IMG/VR virus record: IMGVR_UViG_3300021379_000446
Location: 1-22,551 of that record
Length of the DNA: 22,551 nt
Source: a virus
Strand: one strand, 5' to 3'
Of this stretch, positions 1-9,448 are shown piece by piece. How positions within the stretch are numbered: position 1 is the first letter of the stretch; each line of letters starts with the position of its first letter. The notes below the pieces were generated by a model. It searched no databases and was not told the DNA's origin. It saw only the letters and a list, made by a program, of their open reading frames with translations. Both the position numbers and the translations under genes were made by a program.

Positions 1-1
1 T

Positions 2-1885
2 TATGATTTATTAAATGACCCCAATGTCTTTAACCCTCGTACAGGTGCGTTTAACCCAGATGGGTTGCCTGATGGACCACGTAAACAGCATATCGTTATG
101 CTTGTGGATAACCTTAAAACGTTGTCTGATAAAATGTATGATGATCAAAAAACTTATAATGCAGATCTAGGATACATTTCTAATTACCTTTTAAAATACA
201 AAGCTCTTAATAAAAAAGCTGTATATAAAAACCGTAATAAGTTTATACAAGCATTAAGAGATACCTATCGTATGTCAGAACAAGATGCTGTTACTTTAAC
301 AGATCAAATTCTTAATACAGACATGGATCTTGATGAAGCCTTTACAGTTATTAAAGGTGGTCCTAGACCTACATCTCACAAACGTAGATCTTTAGGTCTT
401 TCTGAGAAAGCTGCATTTAAAGAATTCTTTGAAGAAGATCTTTTTACAAATGTCTCTACAGCAGCTAAGAGTGCTTCTCGTTATGTAACTAACCAAGAGT
501 ATGTTGGTCAAAACGGAAAGCATATAGCTAAGATGCTAGAACAAATGCAACGTGAGGGGTTAACTCAAGAAGAAGTAGATAAGATTGCTTTCCAGATGCA
601 AAACTATTTAGACTCTGAATCTGGTAACTACAAACGTGCTACTTCTGAGTTTGGTAAGGCATTCCAAAATATTCAGAAAAGCTTTATGTTGTTCACAATG
701 TTTGCAGGTTTACCACTGTCTACACTATCTTCCTTTGTAGAAGTGGCGTTAGGTATGCGTGGATTAACTCGTGAGCAAATCTATGGTAAAGATGGTGGGT
801 TATCTCAGTTAGGAAAAGAAGCTGCTACTATGCTTAAAGATGGTATGACTGAAATAGCCAATGCTCCGGGGGTAGGTAAAGGGAAAGTACGTACATTTAG
901 TTCTAAAGGTAAACAAGTTTTACGTAAGCTTGGTTTCTATGAATGGGATGTAGGTGCAGCTACTACAACTGGTGTATTGGAAACTCATTCTTTCCATCAA
1001 AAAATGGCTGAAAATTACTTTAAGTGGATTGGTTTACAAGGTTGGACTAACTTTAACCGAGCTACTCGTGCAGCTATTGCTGGTGATTTTATTGTAGATA
1101 ACTTAACTATACTAGCTGATCGAGATACTAACTCAAAGATTAGAACTAATGAAGAAAGGGAAGCTGAAGAAAAACTACGTAACTTAGGTATTGATGTGTC
1201 TGATGTAGGTGTTAACCAAATGTTAATGCTGTTGTCAGGATTGCCAATGGATCAAGCTACTCAAGATAGAGCAGCTGCTCAGTTAAGGGAAGCACAGTAC
1301 AGTTTTGTTAATGAGGCTGTTGCGTTACCTAAAGCAGCTAACCGTCCTTTGTATTACCAAGATCCACGGTTTGCATTAATTAACCAGTTCCAAGGTTTTA
1401 TGTCTACCTTTACAGCTAATCATATTCCTAGATTATGGAATGAGTATATCAAACGTGGTAGCCCTGCTATGCGTTACAATACTTTTGCTATGATGGCTAC
1501 TATGATTATGTTAGGGTTTGCTTCACAGTATCTAAAAGACCTACTTAAATATGGTGAGTCTTCTCCATACTTAGATGAAGCAGAGCTTATTCGTAGAGGT
1601 ATACTGTCTAGTGGATTGGCTGGTACATCAGAGCGTATTATAGAACAACTATTTCCAATTTACGAAACTCGTTCTAAGAATGCAGGTGAATGGGTTTGGA
1701 ATACAGCATCTGGTGAGTCACCGTCACTGTCTAACATTGCACGTTTAGGTAAAGCTACAGGCTACTTAATAGAAGGTGATGTAGATAGGGCTACATGGAA
1801 TGCAGCTAAGGCAACGATTGGACCTTTAGCTAATCTAGCAGATAACATCTATACTAAGATAGAAGATAAGTGGGATTTTAAATAG
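2..1885 (+). CDS. Large internal virion / ejection-type protein, 5'-truncated by the window edge
   Basis: The reading frame is open from base 2, so the gene starts before the window; an in-frame TTG at 65 is not a convincing start. The last 627 residues are visible. They are mostly helical and charged. Two hydrophobic stretches stand out: one around SFMLFTMFAGLPLSTLSSFV at about 210 to 245 of the visible part, and one around MMATMIMLGFASQYL near residue 500. Amphipathic segments with membrane-inserting character suit podovirus internal core or DNA-ejection proteins and the large multi-domain 'polyvalent' phage proteins. Eight bases downstream begins the RNA polymerase-like gene, so the two are co-transcribed late genes and may be co-packaged. 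No catalytic motif was recognised; the virion role is inferred from size, composition and position. It could instead be the C-terminal end of a polyvalent protein with enzymatic domains upstream. Confidence 0.6.
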   Translation, partial: YDLLNDPNVFNPRTGAFNPDGLPDGPRKQHIVMLVDNLKTLSDKMYDDQKTYNADLGYISNYLLKYKALNKKAVYKNRNKFIQALRDTYRMSEQDAVTLTDQILNTDMDLDEAFTVIKGGPRPTSHKRRSLGLSEKAAFKEFFEEDLFTNVSTAAKSASRYVTNQEYVGQNGKHIAKMLEQMQREGLTQEEVDKIAFQMQNYLDSESGNYKRATSEFGKAFQNIQKSFMLFTMFAGLPLSTLSSFVEVALGMRGLTREQIYGKDGGLSQLGKEAATMLKDGMTEIANAPGVGKGKVRTFSSKGKQVLRKLGFYEWDVGAATTTGVLETHSFHQKMAENYFKWIGLQGWTNFNRATRAAIAGDFIVDNLTILADRDTNSKIRTNEEREAEEKLRNLGIDVSDVGVNQMLMLLSGLPMDQATQDRAAAQLREAQYSFVNEAVALPKAANRPLYYQDPRFALINQFQGFMSTFTANHIPRLWNEYIKRGSPAMRYNTFAMMATMIMLGFASQYLKDLLKYGESSPYLDEAELIRRGILSSGLAGTSERIIEQLFPIYETRSKNAGEWVWNTASGESPSLSNIARLGKATGYLIEGDVDRATWNAAKATIGPLANLADNIYTKIEDKWDFK

Positions 1886-1893
1886 GGGAACAT

Positions 1894-4800
1894 ATGGCTA
1901 AAGTTAATATTCCGGGAAGTCAAACAACATCTATACTTGACACTCCCGAACAAACTATTCAGGAACAGCTTAAGCAAGCTACCCCTGAAGCTCCAGAGGG
2001 ACCAGTCACCCCTCCCGCTTCTCGACAAACTAATGTTAGTATTTTTGATGGGTTAAAAGATGAAGTGGAGCAGATAGCTGAGGAAGAAACTTCAGCTGCC
2101 TCTCCGGTTCAAGAGATGCCTGTTGAAGAACAACCTAATGTTGAGCTACAGCAACAAATTATGGATGCTCCAGATTTGTTTGAACGTCAGCGTATGGGTA
2201 TTGAAGAACAAGCTCTTGGTATTGACACTCGTAGATACAACCCTCAAATGCGTAGAGCACAAGTTCTTAATGAAGATGGTGGGTTATTTGATAGGGCTAA
2301 TCAGTTTACTGAAACTATTCTTAGTGGAGAGGTTGCTCCTTCTGGGGTCTTTCACCCTAAACCTTTAGATCGTGGGCAAGTATTACCTGAAACAAAACTT
2401 GGTAACCTTGGTGGTATTATTAATAAGCTAGGTGCTGTTCAAGATAATGCTGTTGCCCCAGATTTTCTAACTATGACATCTATTGTTACTGAAAATCAAA
2501 TAGCTGATCTTGTATTAGGTGCTGACCGTGAGATTAATCAAATCATGGAAGCAGGTATTACAGATGAACAGCAGATGTTTGAGTTTAATCCATTTTCAGA
2601 AACTACTACCTCTGATATGGAGCCTAATAGGACAATTAAAAAAGCTCAAGGTAACGCTAAACTTGGTATGGCTATTGCTGAAGAATGGCAAAGGTTTACT
2701 GGAGTTCAAGCTGAACCTTTGTCTAGGCAAGAAGCAGAAACTCTAGGGGATGCTGTTAAAGAACTTTATTATGAGATTAATAAAGGTGATGATTCAGCAC
2801 CGTTAATTAAGCGAGAACTTGATAGCGATGGTTTAATTAATTTTGTAGTTACTCCTTTAGGTAACCAAATGTTACGCTCTTCAGATCAAATGCGTAAAAT
2901 GATGTTTCCTAAAGAACATGTAAGACCTCTTGATCAACCTCGTTCTAATAAAGATAAAGTACGATATTCTGGTCAAAAGAAAACTGATGTACCTCTTAAG
3001 TCTCAAACATTATTAGATGCTAAAGAACACTTAGAATCCATAGGGCATATGGTAGATTCTCGTCGTCTTAAGATTCTTTGGTCTACTCTTTTACCTGCGT
3101 TAAGTGGTGATCAGAATATACCTCAAAATATATTTGAAATGGTTACTGAAATACATAGCATGGGACCATCTAAATATAAAGAGTTTCAAGCTAAAGCTCA
3201 ACTAGCTACAGCAGATAATAAAAAGTATGATCCAGATGCTAATATGATAGACTTGCAGCGTACAATTGCTCAGTCAGCATATGGTATTGCTAAAGAACGT
3301 AATGGTGTTAAGTATCTTACCTATTTTATTCAGGCTTACAACGGAAGGTTAACTCCAGAGCAAACTCATTTTAACCCTACATCATCTAAACAAGTGCGAT
3401 TTGTCACTGTTAACCCAGAACCTGTAATTTTTAAAGCAGGTGGAAATAGTCGTCAAGAGAATAACTTAATTCAGATGTATGCAATGATGCTTGTTAAAGA
3501 CGCTGATGCATTATTACCTGAGGGAAGGCGAGATGCTTATATACGTAATGAAGCAAGACTTGCTGCTATGGGTAATCGTTTAAAAGAAGCATTAACAATG
3601 TCTGATGCTGAGTCAGAAGCTATATCTCAAGCTATCGAAAATGGTATTGCAATTAATGATCCTAATTTCCCTAAACTATCTGGGTTAAACTTAGATCCCG
3701 TAGCGGATGCAGAGTTAATCCAAATGATTAAAGATAAAAAGGAAGATGGTCCAGCATTTATTGATGGTTTAATTGATGTTGCTAACTATGTAGATGCTAA
3801 AAATAATAACGCACAGTTTAGAACACACTTTAATGCATACATTGATGGTAAAACTAACGGTATTGCTTCTAATGCAATGCAGTTGGGTAACAAAGAACTG
3901 GCGTTTAGAGTAGGAGTATTACGCTCTAAAGGTTCTTTATATGCTATAGATAATGATGTGGATATACGTGCTGACTTAGCAGATCAATTAACTAAAGCAC
4001 TAGAAAATGATGGGATTCCTGATAGTGTTGCAGCAATTATTGGTGAAAATAATATGCCTTTGCTACATGATGTAGCTTATGAGTTATACAATTATAAAGC
4101 TTTAAATAAAGAAACTACGATGACTTATGGTTATGGTAAAGAAATTGATAACTTTAAAGGCACAATGATTCAAGCCTTAACTCGACTAAAAACAGATGCG
4201 TCACTAACTAAAAGGCACAAAGACATTGGGATAGCAGAAAAAATAGAAGTGCTTTCTGCTGCAGGTTTAAAAGAAGATGGTATTTCGATTGAAGAAAGTA
4301 TTGTTGATAAATTATTTCCTGTTTACTCAGATAAGCTAGCTCAGATTATGACTAAGGATGGTGCTGAAGCTCGTCTTATGATGCAAGGTGCTTCTCTTTT
4401 CCATGTAATGATGGATGAGTTATTTGAGATTAAATCTCCTATTGGTTTAGCTTTACGCTATGGTGGTATGGAATCTCTTGGAGCTTCAGAAGCAGAGGCT
4501 ACAGAATATGCTATTACTTCTGAAGGTGAAAGGCGTGGAGTAAAGGCTTATCATTATGAGTCTCGTGCTACTTCTGCAGCTGTACGTGATACACAAAAGG
4601 GTGCGTATATTGGAGGCTATGCCTTCGGTGGTTCTATTCCCGGTCCAGTGCAATCTATTGATGCTGCTACTGTTGCTTTGTCCCTTACAGGTTCTGCGTG
4701 GGATAACTTAAATAAAGCATCTAATAATAGACCTTATGTGCATACTATTTACGATGCATTCAAGTTGGATGCCAATGGTTATGATGTTGCGTTAAGGGAT

Positions 4801-5292
4801 ATCAATAACTCATGGTTACGTGCTAGTATGGAGTGGAGTTATCTCAAAGAAACTCAAGATGCTTTACAAAGATCTTTTAAAAACTTTGATAAGAAGATGA
4901 AAGAGCTACCACAGAACACTCCTATATCTATTGGTATGGATTCCCCTTATCGAAAAATTGGTGAGCTGTTAGAGTTACATCAAGGTAAAAATAAAACGTA
5001 TCGTAAGGAGTTGTTTAAACTCTTTAAGAGAATGTCCGGTAAGGATGCTGATGTTGAACCTATGATGGAAAGATTTGAACGCTCATTAGAAGGTGCTGGT
5101 ATTAGCCGTAATTCTTCTCCAACAGAATTAACTCCTGCTCAAATAAATAAAGTTGTTAGAGAAATGGCAGCTATTTTAAACTACAAAAATAGATTAGATA
5201 GTATGATAGCTAAGACTGAAAAGAATAAAGCAGAGTTAAAAAAGGAAATAATTAATGGTGGAGAAGCTATCTACCAGTACTACACACACTAG
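1894..5292 (+). CDS. N4-virion-type single-subunit RNA polymerase
   Basis: The 1132-residue protein shows the ordered motifs of single-subunit RNA polymerases. There is a T/DxxGR-like segment YFIQAYNGRL (G484, R485) followed by FNPTSSKQVR, as in N4-type enzymes. Motif A is AYIDGKTNG with D651. Motif B is NKETTMTYGYG with K739 and Y747-G748 at the exact K-x7-Y-G spacing of T7. A QSIDAATVA segment at 920 to 928 precedes motif C HTIYDAF, with D954. The B-to-C distance (about 207 residues) is longer than in T7 and closer to N4. Length matches the catalytic core of the 3500-residue N4 virion polymerase. The first 90 residues are proline- and glutamate-rich and look disordered. The start has AGGGGA just upstream. 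Adjacency to the ejection-type gene suggests delivery in the virion; that is inference. The family call rests on motifs alone, but they are unusually complete. Confidence 0.8.
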   Translation: MAKVNIPGSQTTSILDTPEQTIQEQLKQATPEAPEGPVTPPASRQTNVSIFDGLKDEVEQIAEEETSAASPVQEMPVEEQPNVELQQQIMDAPDLFERQRMGIEEQALGIDTRRYNPQMRRAQVLNEDGGLFDRANQFTETILSGEVAPSGVFHPKPLDRGQVLPETKLGNLGGIINKLGAVQDNAVAPDFLTMTSIVTENQIADLVLGADREINQIMEAGITDEQQMFEFNPFSETTTSDMEPNRTIKKAQGNAKLGMAIAEEWQRFTGVQAEPLSRQEAETLGDAVKELYYEINKGDDSAPLIKRELDSDGLINFVVTPLGNQMLRSSDQMRKMMFPKEHVRPLDQPRSNKDKVRYSGQKKTDVPLKSQTLLDAKEHLESIGHMVDSRRLKILWSTLLPALSGDQNIPQNIFEMVTEIHSMGPSKYKEFQAKAQLATADNKKYDPDANMIDLQRTIAQSAYGIAKERNGVKYLTYFIQAYNGRLTPEQTHFNPTSSKQVRFVTVNPEPVIFKAGGNSRQENNLIQMYAMMLVKDADALLPEGRRDAYIRNEARLAAMGNRLKEALTMSDAESEAISQAIENGIAINDPNFPKLSGLNLDPVADAELIQMIKDKKEDGPAFIDGLIDVANYVDAKNNNAQFRTHFNAYIDGKTNGIASNAMQLGNKELAFRVGVLRSKGSLYAIDNDVDIRADLADQLTKALENDGIPDSVAAIIGENNMPLLHDVAYELYNYKALNKETTMTYGYGKEIDNFKGTMIQALTRLKTDASLTKRHKDIGIAEKIEVLSAAGLKEDGISIEESIVDKLFPVYSDKLAQIMTKDGAEARLMMQGASLFHVMMDELFEIKSPIGLALRYGGMESLGASEAEATEYAITSEGERRGVKAYHYESRATSAAVRDTQKGAYIGGYAFGGSIPGPVQSIDAATVALSLTGSAWDNLNKASNNRPYVHTIYDAFKLDANGYDVALRDINNSWLRASMEWSYLKETQDALQRSFKNFDKKMKELPQNTPISIGMDSPYRKIGELLELHQGKNKTYRKELFKLFKRMSGKDADVEPMMERFERSLEGAGISRNSSPTELTPAQINKVVREMAAILNYKNRLDSMIAKTEKNKAELKKEIINGGEAIYQYYTH

Positions 5293-5320
5293 TTTATAAT
5301 AACAATAACATTCATAATAA

Positions 5321-5376
5321 TAAAAAAAAATAGCCCCTTTGGTTTCCATTAGGATTCCAAAGGGGCTTTTATTTTA
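5321..5376. terminator. Bidirectional rho-independent terminator between convergent gene blocks
   Basis: A perfect 11-bp inverted repeat AGCCCCTTTGG / CCAAAGGGGCT (5332-5342 and 5357-5367) is followed on the + strand by TTTTATTTT. It is preceded by a run of nine A, which is the T tract for the - strand. It lies 40 bases after the RNA polymerase-like stop codon and just before the stop of the converging 66-residue gene, so it can end transcription from both sides. Confidence 0.93.
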
Positions 5377-5574
5377 CATGTACTGTTTTAGTTCATGAAG
5401 TATTTCTTTATGTAGGTTAGGGTCTACATCTCGATCTAGCTGTGCTTGAATAATATCTTTAGTGTATGCAAGAGATGTGTCGAGACCTAATGTCTCACAC
5501 ACATCCATGTCATCATCGTTAGTCATACCACGTAAGGTATTAATATTATAATTCTTACGAGAAGAAGTAGTCAC
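5374..5574 (-). CDS. Hypothetical acidic protein, 66 aa, GTG start
   Basis: This is the last gene of the leftward block. It starts with GTG at 5574, chosen because GGAGG lies nine bases upstream, and it overlaps the 3' end of the T7-like RNA polymerase gene by 20 bases. The product is acidic, with a NDDDMDVCETLG stretch and a helical C-terminal half ending ELKQYM. No family recognised. Its overlap implies translational coupling to the polymerase, so it could be a polymerase accessory protein, but that is only positional. Confidence 0.7.
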   Translation of the reverse strand: MTTSSRKNYNINTLRGMTNDDDMDVCETLGLDTSLAYTKDIIQAQLDRDVDPNLHKEILHELKQYM

Positions 5575-7684
5575 TGTTAGTAACCTCCGTTATATTTAAT
5601 GAACCCAACATGGGTTGTTCTATTAATAGTTTAACATCATTGATAATACTTCTTTCAATCATGTTAAAGTAGTTAGGATAATCGTACATATCAATAAAGA
5701 TATGTTTAGTTAATTGACATAAATCATCCACATCACAAGCATGTGTAGAGAAGCTATCATGTACTGCACCAAATGAGTTATCCCATTCTGTAATGACTCT
5801 AGCCATATGACTAGCATCTAGACTATGAATGTAGTTAGGGCTTATCCCACAAGCAAACCCACGGGGATCTGGTTTATCAGATATGACTAGACCAACATGT
5901 CTAACTTTATCTCTCTTACCAACTCCTACAATAGTACCTTCGACTTTCTCTTGTCGTTCATAATACTTTTCATAGTGTACGTAGAAACCTGATGGGGTAA
6001 CCCATGAAATGCTAGGATAACCACACTCTAGGACACTCTGTGCTATCTTCTGCAGGTACTTCATTGTCTGAAGTGGTCCTGGGCATACAGCTGCAATAGC
6101 TTTTACTAGATCATGTGAGAATCCCTTACAGTGTTTCTCTGTAATCCCATACTCCACATCATACCCTTCCTTACGTAGATCATTATACATGTTCTCCGCA
6201 ATCTTCTGAGCACCTGCTGAGTAAGCTCGTGTCATGCTCCCACGTTTACTAATCCCTTTACGAATCTTTTTCATGGGCATACGGTTCAGTATGTCTTTAC
6301 GTTCTTCATCCTTAGTAATCTCTATTAACTTCTTAGCTGTTTGTACATAGAAGTCTTTAGGAATATCCATAGGAATCAAACCAACTAACTCACCAGTCTG
6401 TGTGTCTTTAGAGATAGCACCAAGATGTTGCCATCCATTGTTACTACCATCAATTGGAACAGGTAGGGATGAAAAGTAATCTAACCCTGCGTTAGTAAAC
6501 TTATCGTAGTTAACTAACTCATGACACACTGCAAGGAATGAAACAGGTTTCTCACAATCAGGTAAAGAGTTAAAGTGAGATACCATTTCAATAAGATCCA
6601 TGTTGTTCTCAGTCCATAACTCTCTATCTTTCAGAGACATTTTGTCTACACTGATATCATCCAACCCATTATTTATCATGTATGTGTTATAATCATACGT
6701 AAAATAATCAGGTATATGTGATAACTTAAAGCTTTGATTGTAAGAGTTAGCAGCGTGTATCTTTAACCAACGTAGTCCTACATCATCTACAATTTTAGCT
6801 TCATCGAATAAGAACAGTCCACGTTCGTAGTCTGATCCTTGGAAGTTAAGGATAGATTCTCGGTAGTAAATCCTACCACGATAATCAAAATCTAGTAGTT
6901 GATAGAATGTTTTATTCTTGAGTACATTTGCTTTACGTTTAGTGTACTCTAGTTTTAATTGTTTAGACTTAAGACGTTCTAGTTCTAATTCATCCTCACA
7001 ATTTTCTATATCTTCTGTTAAGTCTACAAGGTTAACAGCTTCAAGAACTTTCTCATTAATTCTCCAAGGAGTTTGTTGAAGTTTGTTAGCTGCTTCTATA
7101 CATGGTAGTCCTTGCATAGATCCAAACAGAGTAGCTTCTTCAGCACCCCATCCTTTAACAATAGGGTATCTTATATCCAACCCTTGAAGAGATGGATGTT
7201 TCTGCATAAGTGTTTCGATATCTTTTGGTTTATCGAACACAGTACCACGTAACCGATATGGATCTAAAGATTCAGGTAACTCATCAATGAATTCTAAACC
7301 ATCCTCTGTAAACTCCACAGTGTAGCTACTGTCCTTTATCTTAGGGTACTTAATGTCTATGTACCCCAGTTGATAGAAAGCCTCTACAAAGAGATCTCCT
7401 AGCCTTACAGCATCCCTCCAGACTAACTTATCATCAAACAGTCTAGCAGCTACTTCATGACCTATACGTGTAGATATCAGGGTAAGCTTTGCAATACCAG
7501 CTGGATCTGCTGGTGGGTTGTTTCTAGTTATATACATAACTAATGTATCAAGAGCTACTAGTGAGAGCTGCTTGAGGTGTGGGCGAATATCCCCATACCC
7601 CTTGAGAATACTCACACCAACAGAAGGTTTACCCTTGCTACTAATTTTAGCAACAAGGTAACCTGTTATATTATCTAAGCTCAT
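5555..7684 (-). CDS. T7-like single-subunit DNA-directed RNA polymerase, short form
   Basis: A 709-residue phage RNA polymerase of the T7/mitochondrial family. Visible landmarks in order: DFDYRGRIYY (D267 to R271, T/DxxGR) followed by LNFQGSDYERGL; motif A PIDGSNNGWQHLG with catalytic D412; motif B KRGSMTRAYS with K480 and Y488, where the usual glycine after the tyrosine is S489; PNYIHSLDASH at about 617; motif C VHDSF with D643; and a C-terminal NSDYFFS resembling the aromatic foot of T7. T7 polymerase has 883 residues, so about 170 are missing, mainly in the N-terminal domain that binds promoter and handles the transcript. That length is closer to the two N4 RNAPII subunits combined. The start has GAGGACATCT upstream. 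It is transcribed after the replication genes, unlike T7 gene 1, suggesting service in middle or late transcription. Confidence 0.95.
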   Translation of the reverse strand: MSLDNITGYLVAKISSKGKPSVGVSILKGYGDIRPHLKQLSLVALDTLVMYITRNNPPADPAGIAKLTLISTRIGHEVAARLFDDKLVWRDAVRLGDLFVEAFYQLGYIDIKYPKIKDSSYTVEFTEDGLEFIDELPESLDPYRLRGTVFDKPKDIETLMQKHPSLQGLDIRYPIVKGWGAEEATLFGSMQGLPCIEAANKLQQTPWRINEKVLEAVNLVDLTEDIENCEDELELERLKSKQLKLEYTKRKANVLKNKTFYQLLDFDYRGRIYYRESILNFQGSDYERGLFLFDEAKIVDDVGLRWLKIHAANSYNQSFKLSHIPDYFTYDYNTYMINNGLDDISVDKMSLKDRELWTENNMDLIEMVSHFNSLPDCEKPVSFLAVCHELVNYDKFTNAGLDYFSSLPVPIDGSNNGWQHLGAISKDTQTGELVGLIPMDIPKDFYVQTAKKLIEITKDEERKDILNRMPMKKIRKGISKRGSMTRAYSAGAQKIAENMYNDLRKEGYDVEYGITEKHCKGFSHDLVKAIAAVCPGPLQTMKYLQKIAQSVLECGYPSISWVTPSGFYVHYEKYYERQEKVEGTIVGVGKRDKVRHVGLVISDKPDPRGFACGISPNYIHSLDASHMARVITEWDNSFGAVHDSFSTHACDVDDLCQLTKHIFIDMYDYPNYFNMIERSIINDVKLLIEQPMLGSLNITEVTNSDYFFS

Positions 7685-7692
7685 AGATGTCC

Positions 7693-9345
7693 TCAGTTAT
7701 ACTCGAATTGCCCTCCAAGAGACAATCGAGTTGTCTTAGGATTGTACACAGCTGTACCACAGTCTCCTGTGTTACCTGTGAATCGTGCTTTAAGTACACG
7801 TAGTTTAATTGTGTTACGTTCTAAGTCAGACTCAGCAACTAGATTACGGGCAAATGCGATAATATCAAATGAGATCTGCTTGATAGAACCAGAACCTTTA
7901 ATATCATCAATGGATGCGAGATGTCCTTCCTCAAATGATCTTCCTCCTTGAGCTTTACGTAAGTGTGATACAAGACCCAACCATACATTATGTTTCTTAA
8001 CAATCTTCAATAGATCAGACATTACTTTGTCAATCGCTTCGTTACCTGTGAGACCATCTGATCCTTCAGAGACTGCAATAGTAATGTGATCGAGGAAAAG
8101 ATATTTACAACCCATGAGAGCCATGTACTCAATCTTATCCAAGAGAGATGCATCTGATACAGATCCTTGATGATCAAGCAAGACAAGTCTTTCATCTGAG
8201 AACACAGCATCGAATCCGTTTCGTAACTCATCATCCGTGAGAGTTGGATCTCCAATGAGAGGTCGTTCAAGTTGCATTGCAATGAACTTTTCTGCAGTGT
8301 CACCAACAGATTCCTCAAGAGAAATGAGACCGACTTTATGATCAGTCTTGTCAAGAAGATTAAGAACGATCTCTTTAATAACAGTACTTTTACCACTGCC
8401 AGTACCAGAAGTAAATAGAGTAATCTCACCTTGACGTACTCCTCCTAATTTATCATTTAATCCTTGTAGGCAATCAGGATACATTACTGATTCTACATTC
8501 TTACGTTCCATAAACTGATCCCAAATTTGATTACCTGTCAGAATACCTGCAGGGTTATACTGGGATGCATTGAAGACAGCACTAAGTACTCCTTGTTTAC
8601 CCTCTTCTTTGTATAAGTCTGATGGATCTTTGTATTTAAATTTAGCTACTTTTACACGTTCAATGCCAATGATTTTTGCTGCTGCTTCTACAGCATTCTC
8701 TCCTGCTTCATCTTGATCAAACATTAAGACAACTTCAGGATATTGACGTACAAAGTCACGGTTATCTAAGATAGCTTTGGTTTGTGATGCTGATGGGATT
8801 GATACTACTGAGTAGTACTTTCCATAGTTATCATACATAGCTTGAGCAACAGCAAGGCAGTCTAACTCACCTTCTGTAATGATAAGTTTTTTACCACCTG
8901 TTGCCTGTTGTTGACCAAACAACTCGATACCTGCAAAGTTTCCTACAACAGAAAACTCTTTAGGCAGCATACGTTTCTTGTAAGCTACAAGTTTATCCTT
9001 GCGAGTATAAGGGTAGTAGTGTGCTTCAGGCATTCCATCTTCAGTCACACTCATCTTCACATTAAAGTGATCTACTGTTTCCTTACGTATACCTCTCGTA
9101 GTAATAGGATAGCTCCCGTAAGTACCAATAGTTGCCACTGTGTCAACAGTGTTTCGATCTGTAAATTCAACGACTTCTGCTCCCATGATTTGTCCTCGTT
9201 CTGGGGGTGTGTATAATGTACAACTAAAGCAATATGTATGTCCGTCATCATAAACTGCTAGAGCATCACTGCTCCCACAGTCATCACATGGTTGATGTCT
9301 TTTCACGCACTGACTAGTCCCAATCTTTCCAACTGCGTTTGCCAT
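7693..9345 (-). CDS. Bifunctional DNA primase-helicase, T7 gp4-like
   Basis: A 550-residue replisome motor that unwinds the fork and lays primers. An N-terminal zinc finger is formed by C20-x2-C23 and C39-x2-C42 (CFSC), which would read the priming sequence. The TOPRIM catalytic core follows: LIITEGELD (E158) and MFDQDEAG (D210, D212). A RecA-like hexameric helicase domain comes next, with Walker A SGTGSGKST (K319), a Walker B strand YLFLDH at 415 to 420, and GLVSHLRK around 457. Length matches T7 gp4 (566 residues). GAGGAC precedes the ATG. It sits nine bases before the RNA polymerase gene and overlaps the preceding 44-residue gene by 32 bases. The C-terminus (GQFEYN) lacks the long acidic tail by which T7 gp4 binds its polymerase, so partner contacts may differ. 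Confidence 0.96.
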   Translation of the reverse strand: MANAVGKIGTSQCVKRHQPCDDCGSSDALAVYDDGHTYCFSCTLYTPPERGQIMGAEVVEFTDRNTVDTVATIGTYGSYPITTRGIRKETVDHFNVKMSVTEDGMPEAHYYPYTRKDKLVAYKKRMLPKEFSVVGNFAGIELFGQQQATGGKKLIITEGELDCLAVAQAMYDNYGKYYSVVSIPSASQTKAILDNRDFVRQYPEVVLMFDQDEAGENAVEAAAKIIGIERVKVAKFKYKDPSDLYKEEGKQGVLSAVFNASQYNPAGILTGNQIWDQFMERKNVESVMYPDCLQGLNDKLGGVRQGEITLFTSGTGSGKSTVIKEIVLNLLDKTDHKVGLISLEESVGDTAEKFIAMQLERPLIGDPTLTDDELRNGFDAVFSDERLVLLDHQGSVSDASLLDKIEYMALMGCKYLFLDHITIAVSEGSDGLTGNEAIDKVMSDLLKIVKKHNVWLGLVSHLRKAQGGRSFEEGHLASIDDIKGSGSIKQISFDIIAFARNLVAESDLERNTIKLRVLKARFTGNTGDCGTAVYNPKTTRLSLGGQFEYN

Positions 9346-9448
9346 TCTTTGTCCTCTTTTTCCTGGCTTTTTCTGAGTAGGCTAATCTCATAGCCCTTTT
9401 ACAATCTTTATTATTGAACATTTCTACTGGTATGTAATTAGTCTCCAT
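9314..9448 (-). CDS. Very basic 44-aa protein
   Basis: A micro-gene that starts at ATG 9448 behind an excellent AAGGAGGGGGAC site and stops inside the primase-helicase gene, overlapping it by 32 bases and the MazG gene by 11. The product begins METNYIPVEM and is then strongly basic (CKRAMRLAYSEKARKKRTKN), ending KDWD. No family recognised. Lysine and arginine richness suggests nucleic-acid binding. The ribosome site, the stop-start overlaps and the non-random composition support it as a real gene; function unknown. Confidence 0.65.
   Translation of the reverse strand: METNYIPVEMFNNKDCKRAMRLAYSEKARKKRTKNGKRSWKDWD

Noticed and set aside
2123-2746. Two extra + strand frames of 81 and 75 codons within the N4-type polymerase gene.
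   Set aside because: They are leucine-rich shadow frames of the real gene with no ribosome site.
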